This document shows, in pieces, positions 16,449-28,118 of a stretch of DNA of 50,982 bases. The translations under genes and the position numbers were made by a program. The notes under the pieces are model-generated. The model did no database searches and was not told where the DNA came from. It worked only from the letters and a program-made list of their open reading frames with translations. Source of the stretch: Deltaproteobacteria bacterium (GTDB lineage: Bacteria; Desulfobacterota; Desulfobulbia; Desulfobulbales; Desulfocapsaceae); the NCBI GenBank assembly GCA_002747805.1, contig PDQP01000051.1, positions 1 to 50,982 of the forward strand, written 5' to 3'. Every line of letters starts with the position of its first letter. Within the stretch, counting starts at the first letter, position 1.

Positions 16449-18593
16449 ATGAATGATACTCTAAACCGCCTGTTCCAGGACAATGCAGACCAAAATCAAA
16501 AAATATCTGACCTTTTAACCGAGCTTGAACAAGCAGCTGCGGACTGCCTTTTTGCCGCCATGACCGAAAGCGGCAGTCTGGTACAGGCCGCAAGACCGCT
16601 TTTGCTGGAGACACAGGCCGCACAGGAACTGGCCGCCAAGTCAAAAGCAGCAGCAAACTGCACGGCTGGTACGGCGGACGGCCGCATCTTTGCCTATACC
16701 CCGGAAGGTGAAGGATACACCTTGTTTTGGCAGCCGCTGAACGGGCCGGACCGCTCTGACCAAACCCAAAAGGTTATCACCCTGACGGCCCGTCTTTTTA
16801 ACTGCTCAAAATCACTTGAAAATATCACCAAGAAACACGACATCCAGCAAAAGCAGTACGAAAGAAAGTTTAAGGTACTTGAGAAAAAACACCGGGATAT
16901 GCTGGAAGAAACCCAGCGTAGTTACAAGGTTATTCATACCCAGCAGAAGCAGTATTCAAAACTTTTGCAATCCGAAATAGACAAACAGACCAGAGAGCTT
17001 AGAAAGTCAAAGGTCATGGCGGAAGAGGCAAACCTTGCCAAAAGCCAGTTTCTGGCGGCCATGAGCCACGAAATCCGAACCCCGATGAACGGGATTATCG
17101 GCTTTACCGACATGCTTCTCACCACCGATTTACAGGCAGAGCAGTATGACTATGCCCATACCATCAAACGCAGCGGCGAGGCCCTGCTCATTCTAATCAA
17201 TGATATTCTTGATTTTTCCAAGATTGAGGCCGATCAGCTAAGCCTTGAACAGATTGATTTTGATCCTGAAATCACCGCCCACGATGTTTGTGAACTGATC
17301 CGGCCCAAGCTGTCGGGCAAACCGATTGAGGTGCTTTGCAGCATCGGTGATCATGTTCCGGCTGCTCTTAAGGGAGACCCGGGAAGATTTAGGCAGGTAC
17401 TGATCAATTTAATGGGCAATGCTGAAAAATTTACCAGCAAGGGAGAAATAGAGCTTGCCATTGATGTTGATCGGGAAACCGAAGCAGAGGTTTATCTGCA
17501 TTGCCGGGTCAGGGATACCGGCATCGGCATCGGCCAGGACAAACTGGAGACAATTTTTCAGGCATTCAGGCAGGCGGACGGCTCAACCACCAGAAGATAC
17601 GGCGGCACCGGCCTTGGCCTTGCCATCTGCCGGAAAATCAGCAAGTTAATGGGCGGTGAAGTCTGGGCGGAAAGCATCATCGGCGAGGGCAGCACCTTTC
17701 ATTTCACCGCCAAAATGAAAAGGCTGCCCGCCAGACAATCCACCCCGCATAAACAAAAGAATCTAAACAATATCAAAGTTTTAGTCGTAGATGATAATAA
17801 GGTCAGCAGCGATATACTAACCCGGAACCTGCAAAAGGCCGGCATAAAGGCCGTTGCCCTGCCGAATCAGTGCGATGTAGTCCGCCGCATTGAACAGGCA
17901 GAACAAGACGGCCAGCCCTTTGATCTGGCTATCTTAGATATTATCATGCCCGCCGTCAGCGGTTTTGAGCTGGCGGAAGCGATCAGAAACAGCAAGACGG
18001 CAAGTAAGGATATTCCCCTGATTGCCTATACCTCATCCACCGAAAAGATCGCGGTTAAATGCAAAGAGGCCGGATTTAACGCCTTTCTTACCAAGCCGGC
18101 CAGAAAGTCCATCATCTTCCACACCATTGCCAAGGTCCTGGACAAGTCGGCAAGTGATGAAAACGCTGCCGGAGAAAACCAGCTAATAACCCAATATTCG
18201 GTACGCGAGGATCTCAAACAATCGACCAAAATCCTGCTGGCCGAAGACAATCCGGTCAATCAGAAACTGGCAAAAATCATGCTGACCAAGGCTGGATACG
18301 AAGTGGAAACTGCGGCCAACGGCAAGGATGCCTATAAACTCTATACGGCAGCCCCGGACAATTTCAATATGATTTTGATGGATATTCAGATGCCTGAGAT
18401 GGACGGCATGGAATGCACCAGAAAAATCAGGGAAAAAGGCTGTCTGGACATACCAATCATTGCCCTGACTGCCAATGCCATGAAAGGCGACCGGGAAAAA
18501 TGCCTTGCCGCCGGTATGAATGACTATATCAGCAAACCGATCAAACGGGAAGAGGTCTTTCAGATGATGAAGAAATGGCTGTATAAATCATGA
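16449..18593 (+). CDS. hybrid sensor histidine kinase with two receiver domains
   Basis: A soluble 714-residue phosphorelay kinase. Residues 1-120 are an unassigned sensory region rich in Ala and Gln. Residues 125-195 are a coiled coil. HisKA has the phospho-acceptor His207 ([17 protein letters not shown]). HATPase follows at ~305-425, with [16 protein letters not shown] and [10 protein letters not shown]. Two receiver domains come next: residues ~442-560 with Asp497, and ~593-712 with Asp645 ([12 protein letters not shown]). No membrane segment is visible, so it senses a cytoplasmic cue. Output probably passes through the neighbouring HDOD protein or a separate regulator. Its last 4 bases overlap the YihY gene. 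Confidence 0.94.
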   Translation: MNDTLNRLFQDNADQNQKISDLLTELEQAAADCLFAAMTESGSLVQAARPLLLETQAAQELAAKSKAAANCTAGTADGRIFAYTPEGEGYTLFWQPLNGPDRSDQTQKVITLTARLFNCSKSLENITKKHDIQQKQYERKFKVLEKKHRDMLEETQRSYKVIHTQQKQYSKLLQSEIDKQTRELRKSKVMAEEANLAKSQFLAAMSHEIRTPMNGIIGFTDMLLTTDLQAEQYDYAHTIKRSGEALLILINDILDFSKIEADQLSLEQIDFDPEITAHDVCELIRPKLSGKPIEVLCSIGDHVPAALKGDPGRFRQVLINLMGNAEKFTSKGEIELAIDVDRETEAEVYLHCRVRDTGIGIGQDKLETIFQAFRQADGSTTRRYGGTGLGLAICRKISKLMGGEVWAESIIGEGSTFHFTAKMKRLPARQSTPHKQKNLNNIKVLVVDDNKVSSDILTRNLQKAGIKAVALPNQCDVVRRIEQAEQDGQPFDLAILDIIMPAVSGFELAEAIRNSKTASKDIPLIAYTSSTEKIAVKCKEAGFNAFLTKPARKSIIFHTIAKVLDKSASDENAAGENQLITQYSVREDLKQSTKILLAEDNPVNQKLAKIMLTKAGYEVETAANGKDAYKLYTAAPDNFNMILMDIQMPEMDGMECTRKIREKGCLDIPIIALTANAMKGDREKCLAAGMNDYISKPIKREEVFQMMKKWLYKS

Positions 18594-19969
18594 AAGGGAT
18601 GGCAAGCCAGGCCGTAAAACCCGGACGGCTCCTGCGATGGGCGGATAACCGGAAGATAAAACGCAGCCTGCCCGCCGCTGTTCTGCACGGCCTGACCAGA
18701 ATTTGTCTGATCTGCCTGCGGGAGTTTGCCCGCAACAAGCTGCCGCTCAGATCGGCCGCCCTCACCTACACCACCCTGCTGTCCCTGGTGCCGATTCTGG
18801 CCATGAGTACTGCGGTAATCAAGGGGCTGGGAGGCGGCAATCATCTTAGGGAGACGGCTTACCAATATCTGGCCGCAGTCGAAAAAAATCCGGCGTTCTT
18901 TCAAGTTAAAGCGGCTTCTGAACATAAGCAGGCCGGGAGCTTACCGGAACTAGGCAAAGAGAGCCAAGGCCATGCCGCCGGAAAAAATCTTCTGGCTGGT
19001 TATCTCCGCTCGGCCATTGACCAGATTTTTGCATATGTGGACAGAACCAATTTTGCCGCCATCGGCACCTTCGGCGTGCTGGGCATGCTGATTAGCGCCC
19101 TGCTGGTCTTTAATCATGTGGAAACCGCCATGAATGCCATCTGGCAGGCCGAAAACAGCAGACCGTTCTTACGCAAGATTTCGGATTATCTGACCATGAT
19201 GCTGCTGATGCCGCTTTCCATCAATATTGCCTTTGCCTCAAGTGCGGTGCTAAGCAGCCAAAACCTTAGCTCCAGGCTGGACATGCTTCTGCCCGCAGTC
19301 TGGATTCAGGCCCTGCTGCTGAAACTCGTCCCCCTGTTTCTCATCACCATCACCCTGTTCATCATTTACCTGTTTTTCCCCAATACCAGGGTGAAATCCG
19401 CTCCGGCCTTGATCGGGGCCTTGATCGGGGCCTTGTTCTGGCTTGCCGCCCAAAATATCTATATTTCCATGCAGATCGGCATGGCGAACTATAATGCAAT
19501 TTACGGCTCCTTTGCCAGCCTGCCCCTGTTTCTGATCTGGATTTATATGGGCTGGCTGTTCATACTATTCGGCGCCCAGACGGGCTGTGCCGTGCAGAAC
19601 AGAAATACCTACAACCTGATTACACGCAGCAGCGAAGTGTCGCTAAAGCTAAGTGCAGCCTTTGATATGATGATGGAAGTTCACCGGCATCACCGACAGG
19701 GAAAGGCGGCCCGGATGGAAGAGATTTACTTGAAACTTGCCGGTTACTGCCCGCTAACAGTAGATGAAACGGTAAAACTCCTGCTGGAGCAAAAATTATT
19801 ATACCAAACCGGCCGCGGCTGCCTGCTGCCGGGCAAGCCGGAGGCAGAACTTGAGGACGGCGATATAATCAGGGCGGTTATGGGCTGCAAGACCCCGGAC
19901 ACCGCCGGCGGCGGAAAAAGCAAAAAACTTTTGGCAAGAATGGCCGCAGACTACAATCTATCACAATAA
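18590..19969 (+). CDS. YihY/BrkB-family inner-membrane protein
   Basis: A 459-residue membrane protein of the YihY/BrkB family, whose function is uncertain despite early naming as ribonuclease BN. After ~45 basic residues the pattern [22 protein letters not shown] marks the first membrane helix. Further helices lie at ~150-165, 195-215, 235-265, 275-295 and 315-335; [27 protein letters not shown] is characteristic. The last ~110 residues are soluble and resemble a winged-helix segment ([20 protein letters not shown]). A 12-bp unit repeats in tandem at 19405-19428, giving [11 protein letters not shown]. The start overlaps the kinase gene; a second Met two codons in is an alternative. Confidence 0.88.
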   Translation: MKGMASQAVKPGRLLRWADNRKIKRSLPAAVLHGLTRICLICLREFARNKLPLRSAALTYTTLLSLVPILAMSTAVIKGLGGGNHLRETAYQYLAAVEKNPAFFQVKAASEHKQAGSLPELGKESQGHAAGKNLLAGYLRSAIDQIFAYVDRTNFAAIGTFGVLGMLISALLVFNHVETAMNAIWQAENSRPFLRKISDYLTMMLLMPLSINIAFASSAVLSSQNLSSRLDMLLPAVWIQALLLKLVPLFLITITLFIIYLFFPNTRVKSAPALIGALIGALFWLAAQNIYISMQIGMANYNAIYGSFASLPLFLIWIYMGWLFILFGAQTGCAVQNRNTYNLITRSSEVSLKLSAAFDMMMEVHRHHRQGKAARMEEIYLKLAGYCPLTVDETVKLLLEQKLLYQTGRGCLLPGKPEAELEDGDIIRAVMGCKTPDTAGGGKSKKLLARMAADYNLSQ

Positions 19970-20056
19970 GCCATTAAAATTACTAATTATTATTTGCAAA
20001 CCCAGGGCTTTTTACCCGCCCGTTATCAGGCAGAGTTTTTTTTCTGCTTTCACCCC

Positions 20057-20084
20057 TTGATTTTTGTAAAACCAAACATATATT
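20057..20084 (+). promoter_or_regulatory. sigma70-like promoter for groES-groEL
   Basis: TTGATT (20057-20062) and TATATT (20079-20084) stand 16 bases apart, about 117 bases before groES. No CIRCE inverted repeat was found in 19970-20200, so HrcA control is not supported. A short GC hairpin (CCCG-CTGA-CGGG) lies at about 20107-20118 in the leader. Confidence 0.45.
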
Positions 20085-20200
20085 CTCCGCTGTTTTGAAG
20101 TTACAGCCCGCTGACGGGCAAGTTATCGATGGAACAATTCTTTAGCAAAATTAAAGGGTTGTTTGGTAAAAAATAATCATATATGTAGTTAGGAGGAAAA

Positions 20201-20488
20201 ATGAACATTCGTCCATTGAACGATCGTCTTTTAGTCCAGAGACTTGAGGCAGAGACAAAAACTGCCAGCGGCATCATCATTCCAGACAGTGCCAAGGAAA
20301 AACCGGCAGAGGGCAAGGTAGTTGCCGCCGGGCCGGGCAAATTAAACGACAAGGGTGAGCGGGTAGCCCTTCAGGTCAAGGAAGGCGACCGCATACTTTT
20401 TTCCAAGTACGGCGGCACCGATGTAAAGCTGGACGGTGAGGATTATCTCATCATGCGTGAAGATGATGTACTTGGTATTGTTGAATAA
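20201..20488 (+). CDS. groS: co-chaperonin GroES
   Basis: The 95-residue lid of the GroEL folding chamber. The conserved [46 protein letters not shown] opening contains the mobile loop, and [25 protein letters not shown] closes it. AGGAGG precedes the ATG by 5 bases. It is followed by groEL after 31 bases, in the standard bicistronic order. Confidence 0.98.
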   Translation: MNIRPLNDRLLVQRLEAETKTASGIIIPDSAKEKPAEGKVVAAGPGKLNDKGERVALQVKEGDRILFSKYGGTDVKLDGEDYLIMREDDVLGIVE

Positions 20489-20498
20489 TTTAAGATAA

Positions 20499-22172
<1,674 letters not shown>

Positions 22173-22200
22173 TTATTTGCCCGCATACAGCATCAACCAG

Positions 22201-22239
22201 GGAGAACTATCCGGCTTTTATGGGTAGTTCTCCTTTTTT
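22201..22239 (+). terminator. Rho-independent terminator of groESL
   Basis: A 9-bp perfect stem (GGAGAACTA 22201-22209, TAGTTCTCC 22225-22233) is followed by six T. Confidence 0.9.
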
Positions 22240-22259
22240 CTAGGATGAATAGTTACTGC

Positions 22260-22289
22260 TTGACTTTTTTTTTATTTTCTTAGTATAAG
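22260..22289 (+). promoter_or_regulatory. promoter for sat
   Basis: TTGACT (22260-22265) and TATAAG (22284-22289) are 18 bases apart, about 96 bases before the sat start. With terminators on both sides sat appears to be its own transcription unit. Confidence 0.6.
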
Positions 22290-22384
22290 CTAAATTCGTT
22301 TTTGTATTGGCAGAGATTGCTAGAGGGTCAGCTGGGTTTTTGCTGGCTCTGATTAATAACAAATTTTATAAAAGGATTATTACT

Positions 22385-23662
22385 ATGTCGAAATTGGTTG
22401 CACCTCACGGTGGAAAGGGTTTGGTATGTGCCCTGCTTGAAGGAGATGATCGTACCGCTGAACTGGAGAAAGCCAAGGGCTTGAAGCAGGTTGAGATTTC
22501 CAATCGGGCCAAGGGCGATCTGATCATGATGGGAATCGGCGGTTTTTCTCCGCTGGACGGCTTTATGACCAAGGCCGACTGGAAAGGCGTTTGTGAAAAT
22601 TTCCAGATGGCTGACGGCACCTTCTGGCCGGTACCCATCACCCTTGATGTCTCTGCTGACGATGCTTCCGGCATTAACGAAGGTGATGAAATTGCCCTGG
22701 TAAAAGACGGTGAGACCTATGCCACCATGAAGGTTACCGAAAAATTTGAAATGACCGAGGCCGATAAAAAATGGGAGTGTGAAAAGGTCTTTATGGGCGA
22801 AGGTGAAGATTCCGTAGACGGCAAGTTCTGGGAAGTTGCCATGGAAGATCACCCGGGCGTTATCATGGTTATGAACCAGAAAGAGGTAAACCTGGCTGGT
22901 CCGGTTAAGGTACTTTCTGAGGGTAGCTATCCCAAGGAGTATCCCGGAGTTTACTTAAAGCCTGCTGAAGTCAGAGCCATGTTTGATGAGCGCGGATGGG
23001 CAAATGTAGCTGCCCTGCAGCTTCGTAACCCGATGCACCGTTCCCACGAATTTCTGGCCAAGATTGCCGCCGAAGTTTGTGACGGCGTACTTATCCATTC
23101 TCTTATTGGTAATCTCAAGCCTGGTGATATTCCGGCCAACGTTCGGATTGAGGCAATCAATATCCTGATCGACAATTATTTCGTTAAGGAAAATGTGATC
23201 AACGCCGGTTATCCGCTTGATATGCGTTATGCCGGCCCCCGTGAAGGTCTGCTCCATGCCACCTTCCGTCAGAATTACGGAGTGAATAATATGCTGATTG
23301 GCCGTGATCACGCGGGTGTTGGTGATTTCTACGGTCTGTTTGAGGCCCAGCAGATTTTTGACCGCATTCCGGTAACCGGCGATGAAGGCAAGGATCTCCA
23401 GTGTAAGCCGATGAAAATTGACTGGACTTTCTATTGTCATAAGTGTGATGGTATGGCTTCTCTCCGTACTTGTCCGCACAGCAAGGAAGATCGGGTTATC
23501 CTTTCCGGTACCAAGCTGCGTAAGGCCCTTTCCGAAGGTGCAGAGATCGTTGATCACTTTGGCCGTGATGAGGTTCTGGCCCATCTTCGCAAGTATTATG
23601 AAGGACTTACCGAGAAAGTTGAGGTTAAAATGCAGGGTGCCGCTTCCGGTGATGCCATGTAA
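22385..23662 (+). CDS. sat: sulfate adenylyltransferase (ATP sulfurylase)
   Basis: Activates sulfate with ATP to adenosine 5'-phosphosulfate, the first cytoplasmic step of dissimilatory sulfate reduction; in disproportionators it runs in reverse. This is the homo-oligomeric Sat type, 425 residues. [11 protein letters not shown] (the HXXH nucleotide motif), [12 protein letters not shown] and the zinc-type cysteines of [15 protein letters not shown] are present, as in dissimilatory Sat. The ATG at 22385 follows AAAGGA; the open frame to 22307 reads an unrelated extension. Flanked by its own promoter and terminator. apr, dsr and pyrophosphatase genes are not in the window. Confidence 0.97.
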   Translation: MSKLVAPHGGKGLVCALLEGDDRTAELEKAKGLKQVEISNRAKGDLIMMGIGGFSPLDGFMTKADWKGVCENFQMADGTFWPVPITLDVSADDASGINEGDEIALVKDGETYATMKVTEKFEMTEADKKWECEKVFMGEGEDSVDGKFWEVAMEDHPGVIMVMNQKEVNLAGPVKVLSEGSYPKEYPGVYLKPAEVRAMFDERGWANVAALQLRNPMHRSHEFLAKIAAEVCDGVLIHSLIGNLKPGDIPANVRIEAINILIDNYFVKENVINAGYPLDMRYAGPREGLLHATFRQNYGVNNMLIGRDHAGVGDFYGLFEAQQIFDRIPVTGDEGKDLQCKPMKIDWTFYCHKCDGMASLRTCPHSKEDRVILSGTKLRKALSEGAEIVDHFGRDEVLAHLRKYYEGLTEKVEVKMQGAASGDAM

Positions 23663-23692
23663 ATCAGCCTGATTTTCAAGGTTGTTTTTTGA

Positions 23693-23729
23693 GGAGATAC
23701 GGCTTTTGGGTTGTATCTCCTTTTTTTTT
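23693..23729 (+). terminator. Rho-independent terminator of sat
   Basis: An 8-bp perfect stem (GGAGATAC 23693-23700, GTATCTCC 23713-23720) is followed by nine T. Confidence 0.9.
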
Positions 23730-23745
23730 ATTTTTTGTACCCATT

Positions 23746-24819
23746 ATGCTTGAGCTTAACGTTGGACTGGCCGAAAACAGTTATCCGGTTTTTATCGGCA
23801 AAGGCTGCTTTGAACGAGCTGGTCAATATCTTAAAGAAAAAAAAATCGGCAATAAATACTGCATTATCGCAGATGATATGGTTGCTGGTTTATATGGTAA
23901 GACATTCAGGGAAAAATTATCGGCCAACGGCCTGACTTGCGAACTAATCGTATTTCAGCATGGAGAAGAAAATAAGCATCTGCAGACCATAGCCAAGCTG
24001 GCCGGTAAAATGGCCGGTATGGGCTTTGACCGCCAGGATGCCGTCATTGCCCTTGGCGGCGGAGTTACCGGAGATATTGCCGGTTTTCTGGCCTCTTCCT
24101 ATATGCGGGGCATTCCCTTTGTCCAGGTTCCCACCACCCTGCTGGCCCAGGTTGATAGTTCGGTGGGCGGCAAAACCGGAGTTGATCTGCCGGAAGGAAA
24201 AAATCTGGTGGGCAGCTTTTATCAGCCCAAGGCGGTATTTATAGATCCGGCCGTCTTATCCACCCTGCCGGAGCAGGAAATTTTGGGCGGACTGGCCGAG
24301 GTCATTAAATACGGAGTGATACGAGATGGGAATTTTTTGGATTATCTTTTTGAAAATAGAGAAAAGATTCTGGCACTTGACCACCGTGAATTATCCCGTC
24401 TCATCCACACCTGCTGCCAAATCAAGGCAAAAGTGGTCGAGGAAGATGAGCGGGAAGCGGATTTAAGAAGAATCCTTAACTATGGTCATACCATCGGTCA
24501 TGCAGTAGAGGCGGCCTCGGATTTTACCATTATTCACGGGCTGGCCGTGTCGATGGGCATGGCTGCCGTAAATAAAATAGCCGTTGCCCTCGGCCATTTA
24601 AGCAGGAAAGAGGAAGAATATATCCGCCGAATTCTGGCCGCCTACAAGCTGCCGCTGGAAATTCCGCCGGAACTTGATCGAAACCAGATCATCAACTATC
24701 TGTTAAGCGATAAAAAAACGGTGGGCGGCAATATTATCTTTATTTTTCCCCAAGGTATTGGCCGGGCCGTTATTCAGGGGCATATCAAGCCGGATTTAAT
24801 CAGGGAAGCAATAAGTTAA
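23746..24819 (+). CDS. aroB: 3-dehydroquinate synthase
   Basis: Second step of the shikimate pathway, cyclising DAHP to 3-dehydroquinate using NAD and a divalent metal. The product is 357 residues. It has VIALGGGVTGDIAGFLASSYMRGIPFVQVPTTLLAQVDSSVGGKTGVDLPEGKNLVG, the metal-binding NYGHTIGHAVE and IIHGLAVSMGM. Chorismate from this pathway feeds menF further right. The start at 23746 has no clear ribosome binding site and lies just 16 bases past the sat terminator T-run; the upstream TTG at 23689 would put the start before the terminator and reads a non-family peptide. Confidence 0.95.
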   Translation: MLELNVGLAENSYPVFIGKGCFERAGQYLKEKKIGNKYCIIADDMVAGLYGKTFREKLSANGLTCELIVFQHGEENKHLQTIAKLAGKMAGMGFDRQDAVIALGGGVTGDIAGFLASSYMRGIPFVQVPTTLLAQVDSSVGGKTGVDLPEGKNLVGSFYQPKAVFIDPAVLSTLPEQEILGGLAEVIKYGVIRDGNFLDYLFENREKILALDHRELSRLIHTCCQIKAKVVEEDEREADLRRILNYGHTIGHAVEAASDFTIIHGLAVSMGMAAVNKIAVALGHLSRKEEEYIRRILAAYKLPLEIPPELDRNQIINYLLSDKKTVGGNIIFIFPQGIGRAVIQGHIKPDLIREAIS

Positions 24820-24859
24820 TTATGCCTTAAGTTTGAGGCAAAACATTAAAGGAGCAGTT

Positions 24860-25519
24860 ATGAACATATCAGAGGTTATCAATTCCCGTTATACCACCAA
24901 ATCTTTTGATCCAGACCAAAAAATACCGGCGGATGATTTTGCCAAAATCATGGAAGTACTAAGGATGAGTCCGTCCAGTACTAACCTGCAGCCCTGGCAT
25001 TTTGTTATTGCCGATGATAAGGCAGGTCTGGCCAGAATCGCCAAGGGTGCCGAGGGTTTTTATTCCTTTAACCAGGAGAAAATCATCAATGCCTCGCACG
25101 CTGTAGTCTTTGCCTGTAAAACCTATGCCGATGATCAGCATCTTGCGGCCGTGCTTGAGCAGGAAAGGCAGGATGGCCGCTACCAAAATGAAGAAATGAA
25201 GACAAAGGTTGATACTGCCCGCCGCTATTTCCTAGGCATACACCGCAATGAACTAAAGGATGAAACCTTCTGGCACTCTCGGCAAATTTATCTTAATCTG
25301 GGAGCGGTACTGCTGACCGCCGCCATGCTGGGCATTGATACCTGCCCCATGGAAGGGCTGGATTTCAAGGTACTAAACGAGGAATTTGACCTGCCGGCCA
25401 AGGGTTATACCGCCCTGGTTGCGGCCGCCTTTGGTTATCGAGCCGAAGATGATTTTAATACTCCCGATAAAATGCCGAAATCACGTCTTGGCGGGGATTA
25501 TATTTTCAGCAGGGCATAA
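24860..25519 (+). CDS. nitroreductase-family FMN oxidoreductase
   Basis: A 219-residue NfsB-like flavoprotein that reduces nitro compounds or quinones with NAD(P)H; the physiological substrate is unknown. The FMN phosphate-binding SRYTTKSFDPDQKIP opens the protein. MSPSSTNLQPWHFVIA, a dimer-interface helix region and TAAMLGIDTCPMEGLDFKVLNEEFDLP follow. The ATG at 24860 comes 5 bases after AGGAG. Confidence 0.9.
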   Translation: MNISEVINSRYTTKSFDPDQKIPADDFAKIMEVLRMSPSSTNLQPWHFVIADDKAGLARIAKGAEGFYSFNQEKIINASHAVVFACKTYADDQHLAAVLEQERQDGRYQNEEMKTKVDTARRYFLGIHRNELKDETFWHSRQIYLNLGAVLLTAAMLGIDTCPMEGLDFKVLNEEFDLPAKGYTALVAAAFGYRAEDDFNTPDKMPKSRLGGDYIFSRA

Positions 25520-25549
25520 AAAAAACGCCCCCATAAAAAAAGGGGGCGT
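25518..25549 (-). terminator. Rho-independent terminator of the peroxiredoxin gene
   Basis: Stem ACGCCCCC (25525-25532) with GGGGGCGT (25542-25549). On the minus strand it is followed by eight T, so it ends the leftward peroxiredoxin transcript. On the plus strand there is no T-run after the hairpin. Confidence 0.8.
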
Positions 25550-25580
25550 CCAAACAAGCTGTCAAAACAAGAATTAGCGA

Positions 25581-26228
25581 CTACAGAGACTTATGACAGA
25601 ACCACCAGTCATAGCCTTCATACTCATCCAGCCGCTTTTTGGCATCTTCCATTGAGGTAGCAGGCGGGACAATAACCCGATCCTTTAGCATCTCGTTGGC
25701 CGGCCAGTCTGCCGGCATGGCAACCCCGTTTTTATCCGAGGTAATCAGAGCCTTTACCGCCCGGACAATCTCGTCCATATTACGGCCAATCTCCTGGGGA
25801 TAATAAAGCACCAGACGAACCTTACTCTCTGGATCAACAATAAACACCGCCCGTACCGTATTGGTTCCCTTGCCGGGATGAAGCATACCGAGTTTAGAGG
25901 CCACCGCATCATTGGCCGCCACCACCGGAAAGGTAATCTCCACATCCAGTTTTTCCTTAATCCACTCTACCCACTTGATATGGCTGAAAACCTGGTCAAT
26001 AGACATACCGATCAGCTGTACGCCAAGTTCTTCAAATTGAGCAATACGCTTTTGAAAGCCGACAAATTCAGTAGTACAAACCGGGGTAAAATCCGCCGGA
26101 TGGCTAAAAAGAACAAACCACTTACCCTTCATATCGCCGGGCAGATTCATGGGGCCGTGGGTGGTTAATACGGACATTTCCGGAAACTCATCACCTAAAA
26201 GGGGCATATTCAAACCTTGTTGTTCCAT
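25581..26228 (-). CDS. peroxiredoxin, Prx6/1-Cys type
   Basis: Thiol peroxidase that removes hydrogen peroxide and alkyl hydroperoxides; useful to an anaerobe meeting oxygen. The 215-residue product carries the peroxidatic Cys51 in [15 protein letters not shown], followed by [22 protein letters not shown] and a long Prx6-type C-terminal domain ending [13 protein letters not shown]. The Cys near the C-terminus, as in archaeal Prx6 enzymes, could act as an additional resolving residue. The start at 26228 stands 7 bases after AGGAG; an ATG two codons earlier abuts that site and is less likely. Confidence 0.93.
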   Translation of the reverse strand: MEQQGLNMPLLGDEFPEMSVLTTHGPMNLPGDMKGKWFVLFSHPADFTPVCTTEFVGFQKRIAQFEELGVQLIGMSIDQVFSHIKWVEWIKEKLDVEITFPVVAANDAVASKLGMLHPGKGTNTVRAVFIVDPESKVRLVLYYPQEIGRNMDEIVRAVKALITSDKNGVAMPADWPANEMLKDRVIVPPATSMEDAKKRLDEYEGYDWWFCHKSL

Positions 26229-26336
26229 TATCATTCTCCTATTTTTATATTTTAGCACATTTGGCGTGCCTAATTAACAACGAAGCAGAACTTAAGCATA
26301 AAATATAGAAAGACAATATTTTTCTTGAAAAACGGC

Positions 26337-26373
26337 AAAAAAAGTTACCCCGCCGGGGCAGATAACGGCGGGG
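26337..26373 (-). terminator. Rho-independent terminator of fumC
   Basis: An 8-bp GC stem (26348-26355 with 26366-26373) is followed on the minus strand by TAAC and seven T (26337-26343). Confidence 0.85.
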
Positions 26374-26381
26374 ATAAGGGC

Positions 26382-27776
26382 CTACTTGCCCAGCATTCCG
26401 GCCGGATTCAGCCATTCCTCAACCTTGGCTTCATCCACATTATCAACCAGTTTCAGGGTTTCCTCTTTCAGGGTGGTATTATTTTTGAAGGCAGTCTTGG
26501 CGATTTGAGCCGCCTTTTCATAGCCAATATGAGGAGTAAGAGCCGTTACCAGCATCAGCGACTGGTCAAGATAATTGGCGATAGCGGCCTCGTTGGCCTG
26601 GATGCCGATCAGACAATTAGTGTAAAAAGATTTAACCATATCGCCCATCAGATTTGCCGACTGCAGGAAATTATCGATAATCATGGGTTTGAAGACATTC
26701 AGCTCGAAATGCCCGTTGGCAGCACCAAAACCAATGGCTACATCGTTGCCGATAACCTGGCCGCAAACCATGGTCAGGGCCTCAATCTGCGATGGATTTA
26801 CCTTGCCCGGCATAATCGATGAACCAGGCTCATTGGCCGGCAGGATAATTTCGCCAAGGCCGCATCTGGGGCCGGAGGCAAGCATCCGCAAATCATGGCC
26901 GATTTTATGCAGGCTGACCGCAAGCTGCCGCAAGGCTCCATGAGTATTAACCAGACTGTCATGGGCCGAAAGGGCCTCAAACTTGTTGGATGCGGTTACA
27001 AAGTAAATATCTGTAAAGTAGGCAATATAATAGGCAACCTTGTCCTGAAAACCAGCCGGACAATTTATACCGGTGCCGACCGCCGTGCCGCCAAGGGCCA
27101 GTTCGTGCAGCGGTTTAAGGCTTTCCTTTAATCTTACCAGCCCCTTGTAAATCAAATGGGCATAACCGGAAAATTCCTGACCAAGGGTTAAGGGGGTTGC
27201 ATCCATTAAATGGGTCCTGCCTATCTTGGTGATACCGGCAAATTCTTCGGATTTTTCTCTCAGTTCGACATAAAGTTTTTCCAGTGCCGGAATGGTCTTA
27301 TCCCTTAGTACCATCGAGGCGGCGATATGCATGGCAGTCGGAAAGGTATCGTTGGAAGACTGCGACCTGTTGACATGATCGTTGGGATGAAGCACCCGCT
27401 CATCATCGACCAGACTTTTGCCCAATAGCTGCTGCCCGCGGTTGGCGATGACCTCGTTAAGATTCATATTGGTATGAGTACCGGACCCGGTCTGCCAGAC
27501 CACCAACGGGAAATGCTCATCCAGCTTGCCGGCAACAATTTCATCACAAACCTGCCCAATCAGCTTGGCCTTTTCGGCAGGCAGGATGCCCAGGTCGGCA
27601 TTAGTCATGGCAGCAGCCTTTTTAAGACAGGCAAAGGCCTTGATCACCTCCCTCGGCATGGAACCGGGCTGACCGATGGCAAAATTATTTACCGATCTCT
27701 GTGTCTGCGCCCCCCACAATTTATCCGCCGGAACCTGTACTTCTCCCATGGTATCATGCTCGGTTCTGTAATCCAT
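26382..27776 (-). CDS. fumC: fumarate hydratase, class II
   Basis: Reversible hydration of fumarate to malate; iron-independent tetrameric enzyme, 464 residues. Motifs present: [61 protein letters not shown] and the signature [20 protein letters not shown] with the catalytic Ser loop. The start follows GGAGG by 7 bases. It is monocistronic, with its own terminator. Confidence 0.98.
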   Translation of the reverse strand: MDYRTEHDTMGEVQVPADKLWGAQTQRSVNNFAIGQPGSMPREVIKAFACLKKAAAMTNADLGILPAEKAKLIGQVCDEIVAGKLDEHFPLVVWQTGSGTHTNMNLNEVIANRGQQLLGKSLVDDERVLHPNDHVNRSQSSNDTFPTAMHIAASMVLRDKTIPALEKLYVELREKSEEFAGITKIGRTHLMDATPLTLGQEFSGYAHLIYKGLVRLKESLKPLHELALGGTAVGTGINCPAGFQDKVAYYIAYFTDIYFVTASNKFEALSAHDSLVNTHGALRQLAVSLHKIGHDLRMLASGPRCGLGEIILPANEPGSSIMPGKVNPSQIEALTMVCGQVIGNDVAIGFGAANGHFELNVFKPMIIDNFLQSANLMGDMVKSFYTNCLIGIQANEAAIANYLDQSLMLVTALTPHIGYEKAAQIAKTAFKNNTTLKEETLKLVDNVDEAKVEEWLNPAGMLGK

Positions 27777-27898
27777 ATCATCCTCCCAGTTTTTATTTTT
27801 TTTTGATCAAGCTACATTTGCCAGAAAAACACGCAAATCATAAACCAAACCAAGCCAAAAAGCCCACAATTTAAGTAAGGCCTGCCAGAATAAATTTC

Positions 27899-27976
27899 GG
27901 GAAATAATCATTTACAACTTACGCCGATTATCTTAGTCTGAACCAATATGCTGGTTTTACCAGTAAAAAATCAACC
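27899..27976 (+). repeat. ~77-bp direct repeat, copy 1 (upstream of metal importer)
   Basis: Matches 31928-32002 with about seven substitutions and a 2-base indel. It starts GGGAAATAATCATTTACAAC and ends near AAAATCAAC. The core AAATAATCATTTACA matches a 15-bp Fur-box consensus at 11 positions. A CTGG-TTTTA-CCAG hairpin sits near its right end. The rest of the 342-bp gap (27777-28118) holds only the promoter below. Confidence 0.85.
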
Positions 27977-28037
27977 GTTCAAAGTTTTGACAATATTTTT
28001 ACACTCGGTTCAATAACTCCTCATCCATATATTTTTC

Positions 28038-28066
28038 TTGACATAAGCAAGTTATTTTAATAATAC
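28038..28066 (+). promoter_or_regulatory. sigma70 promoter for the metal importer operon
   Basis: A perfect TTGACA (28038-28043) and TAATAC (28061-28066) are 17 bases apart, 53 bases before the ATG. It lies about 60 bases downstream of repeat copy 1. Confidence 0.75.
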
Positions 28067-28118
28067 GCCTTCGCCTATCGTAACACCAGATTTTACCCTA
28101 ATTCAGGAGGATTTTCAC

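Noticed and set aside
19970..20200. CIRCE element for HrcA control of groESL
   Set aside because: The TTAGCACTC/GAGTGCTAA inverted repeat is not present in the leader.
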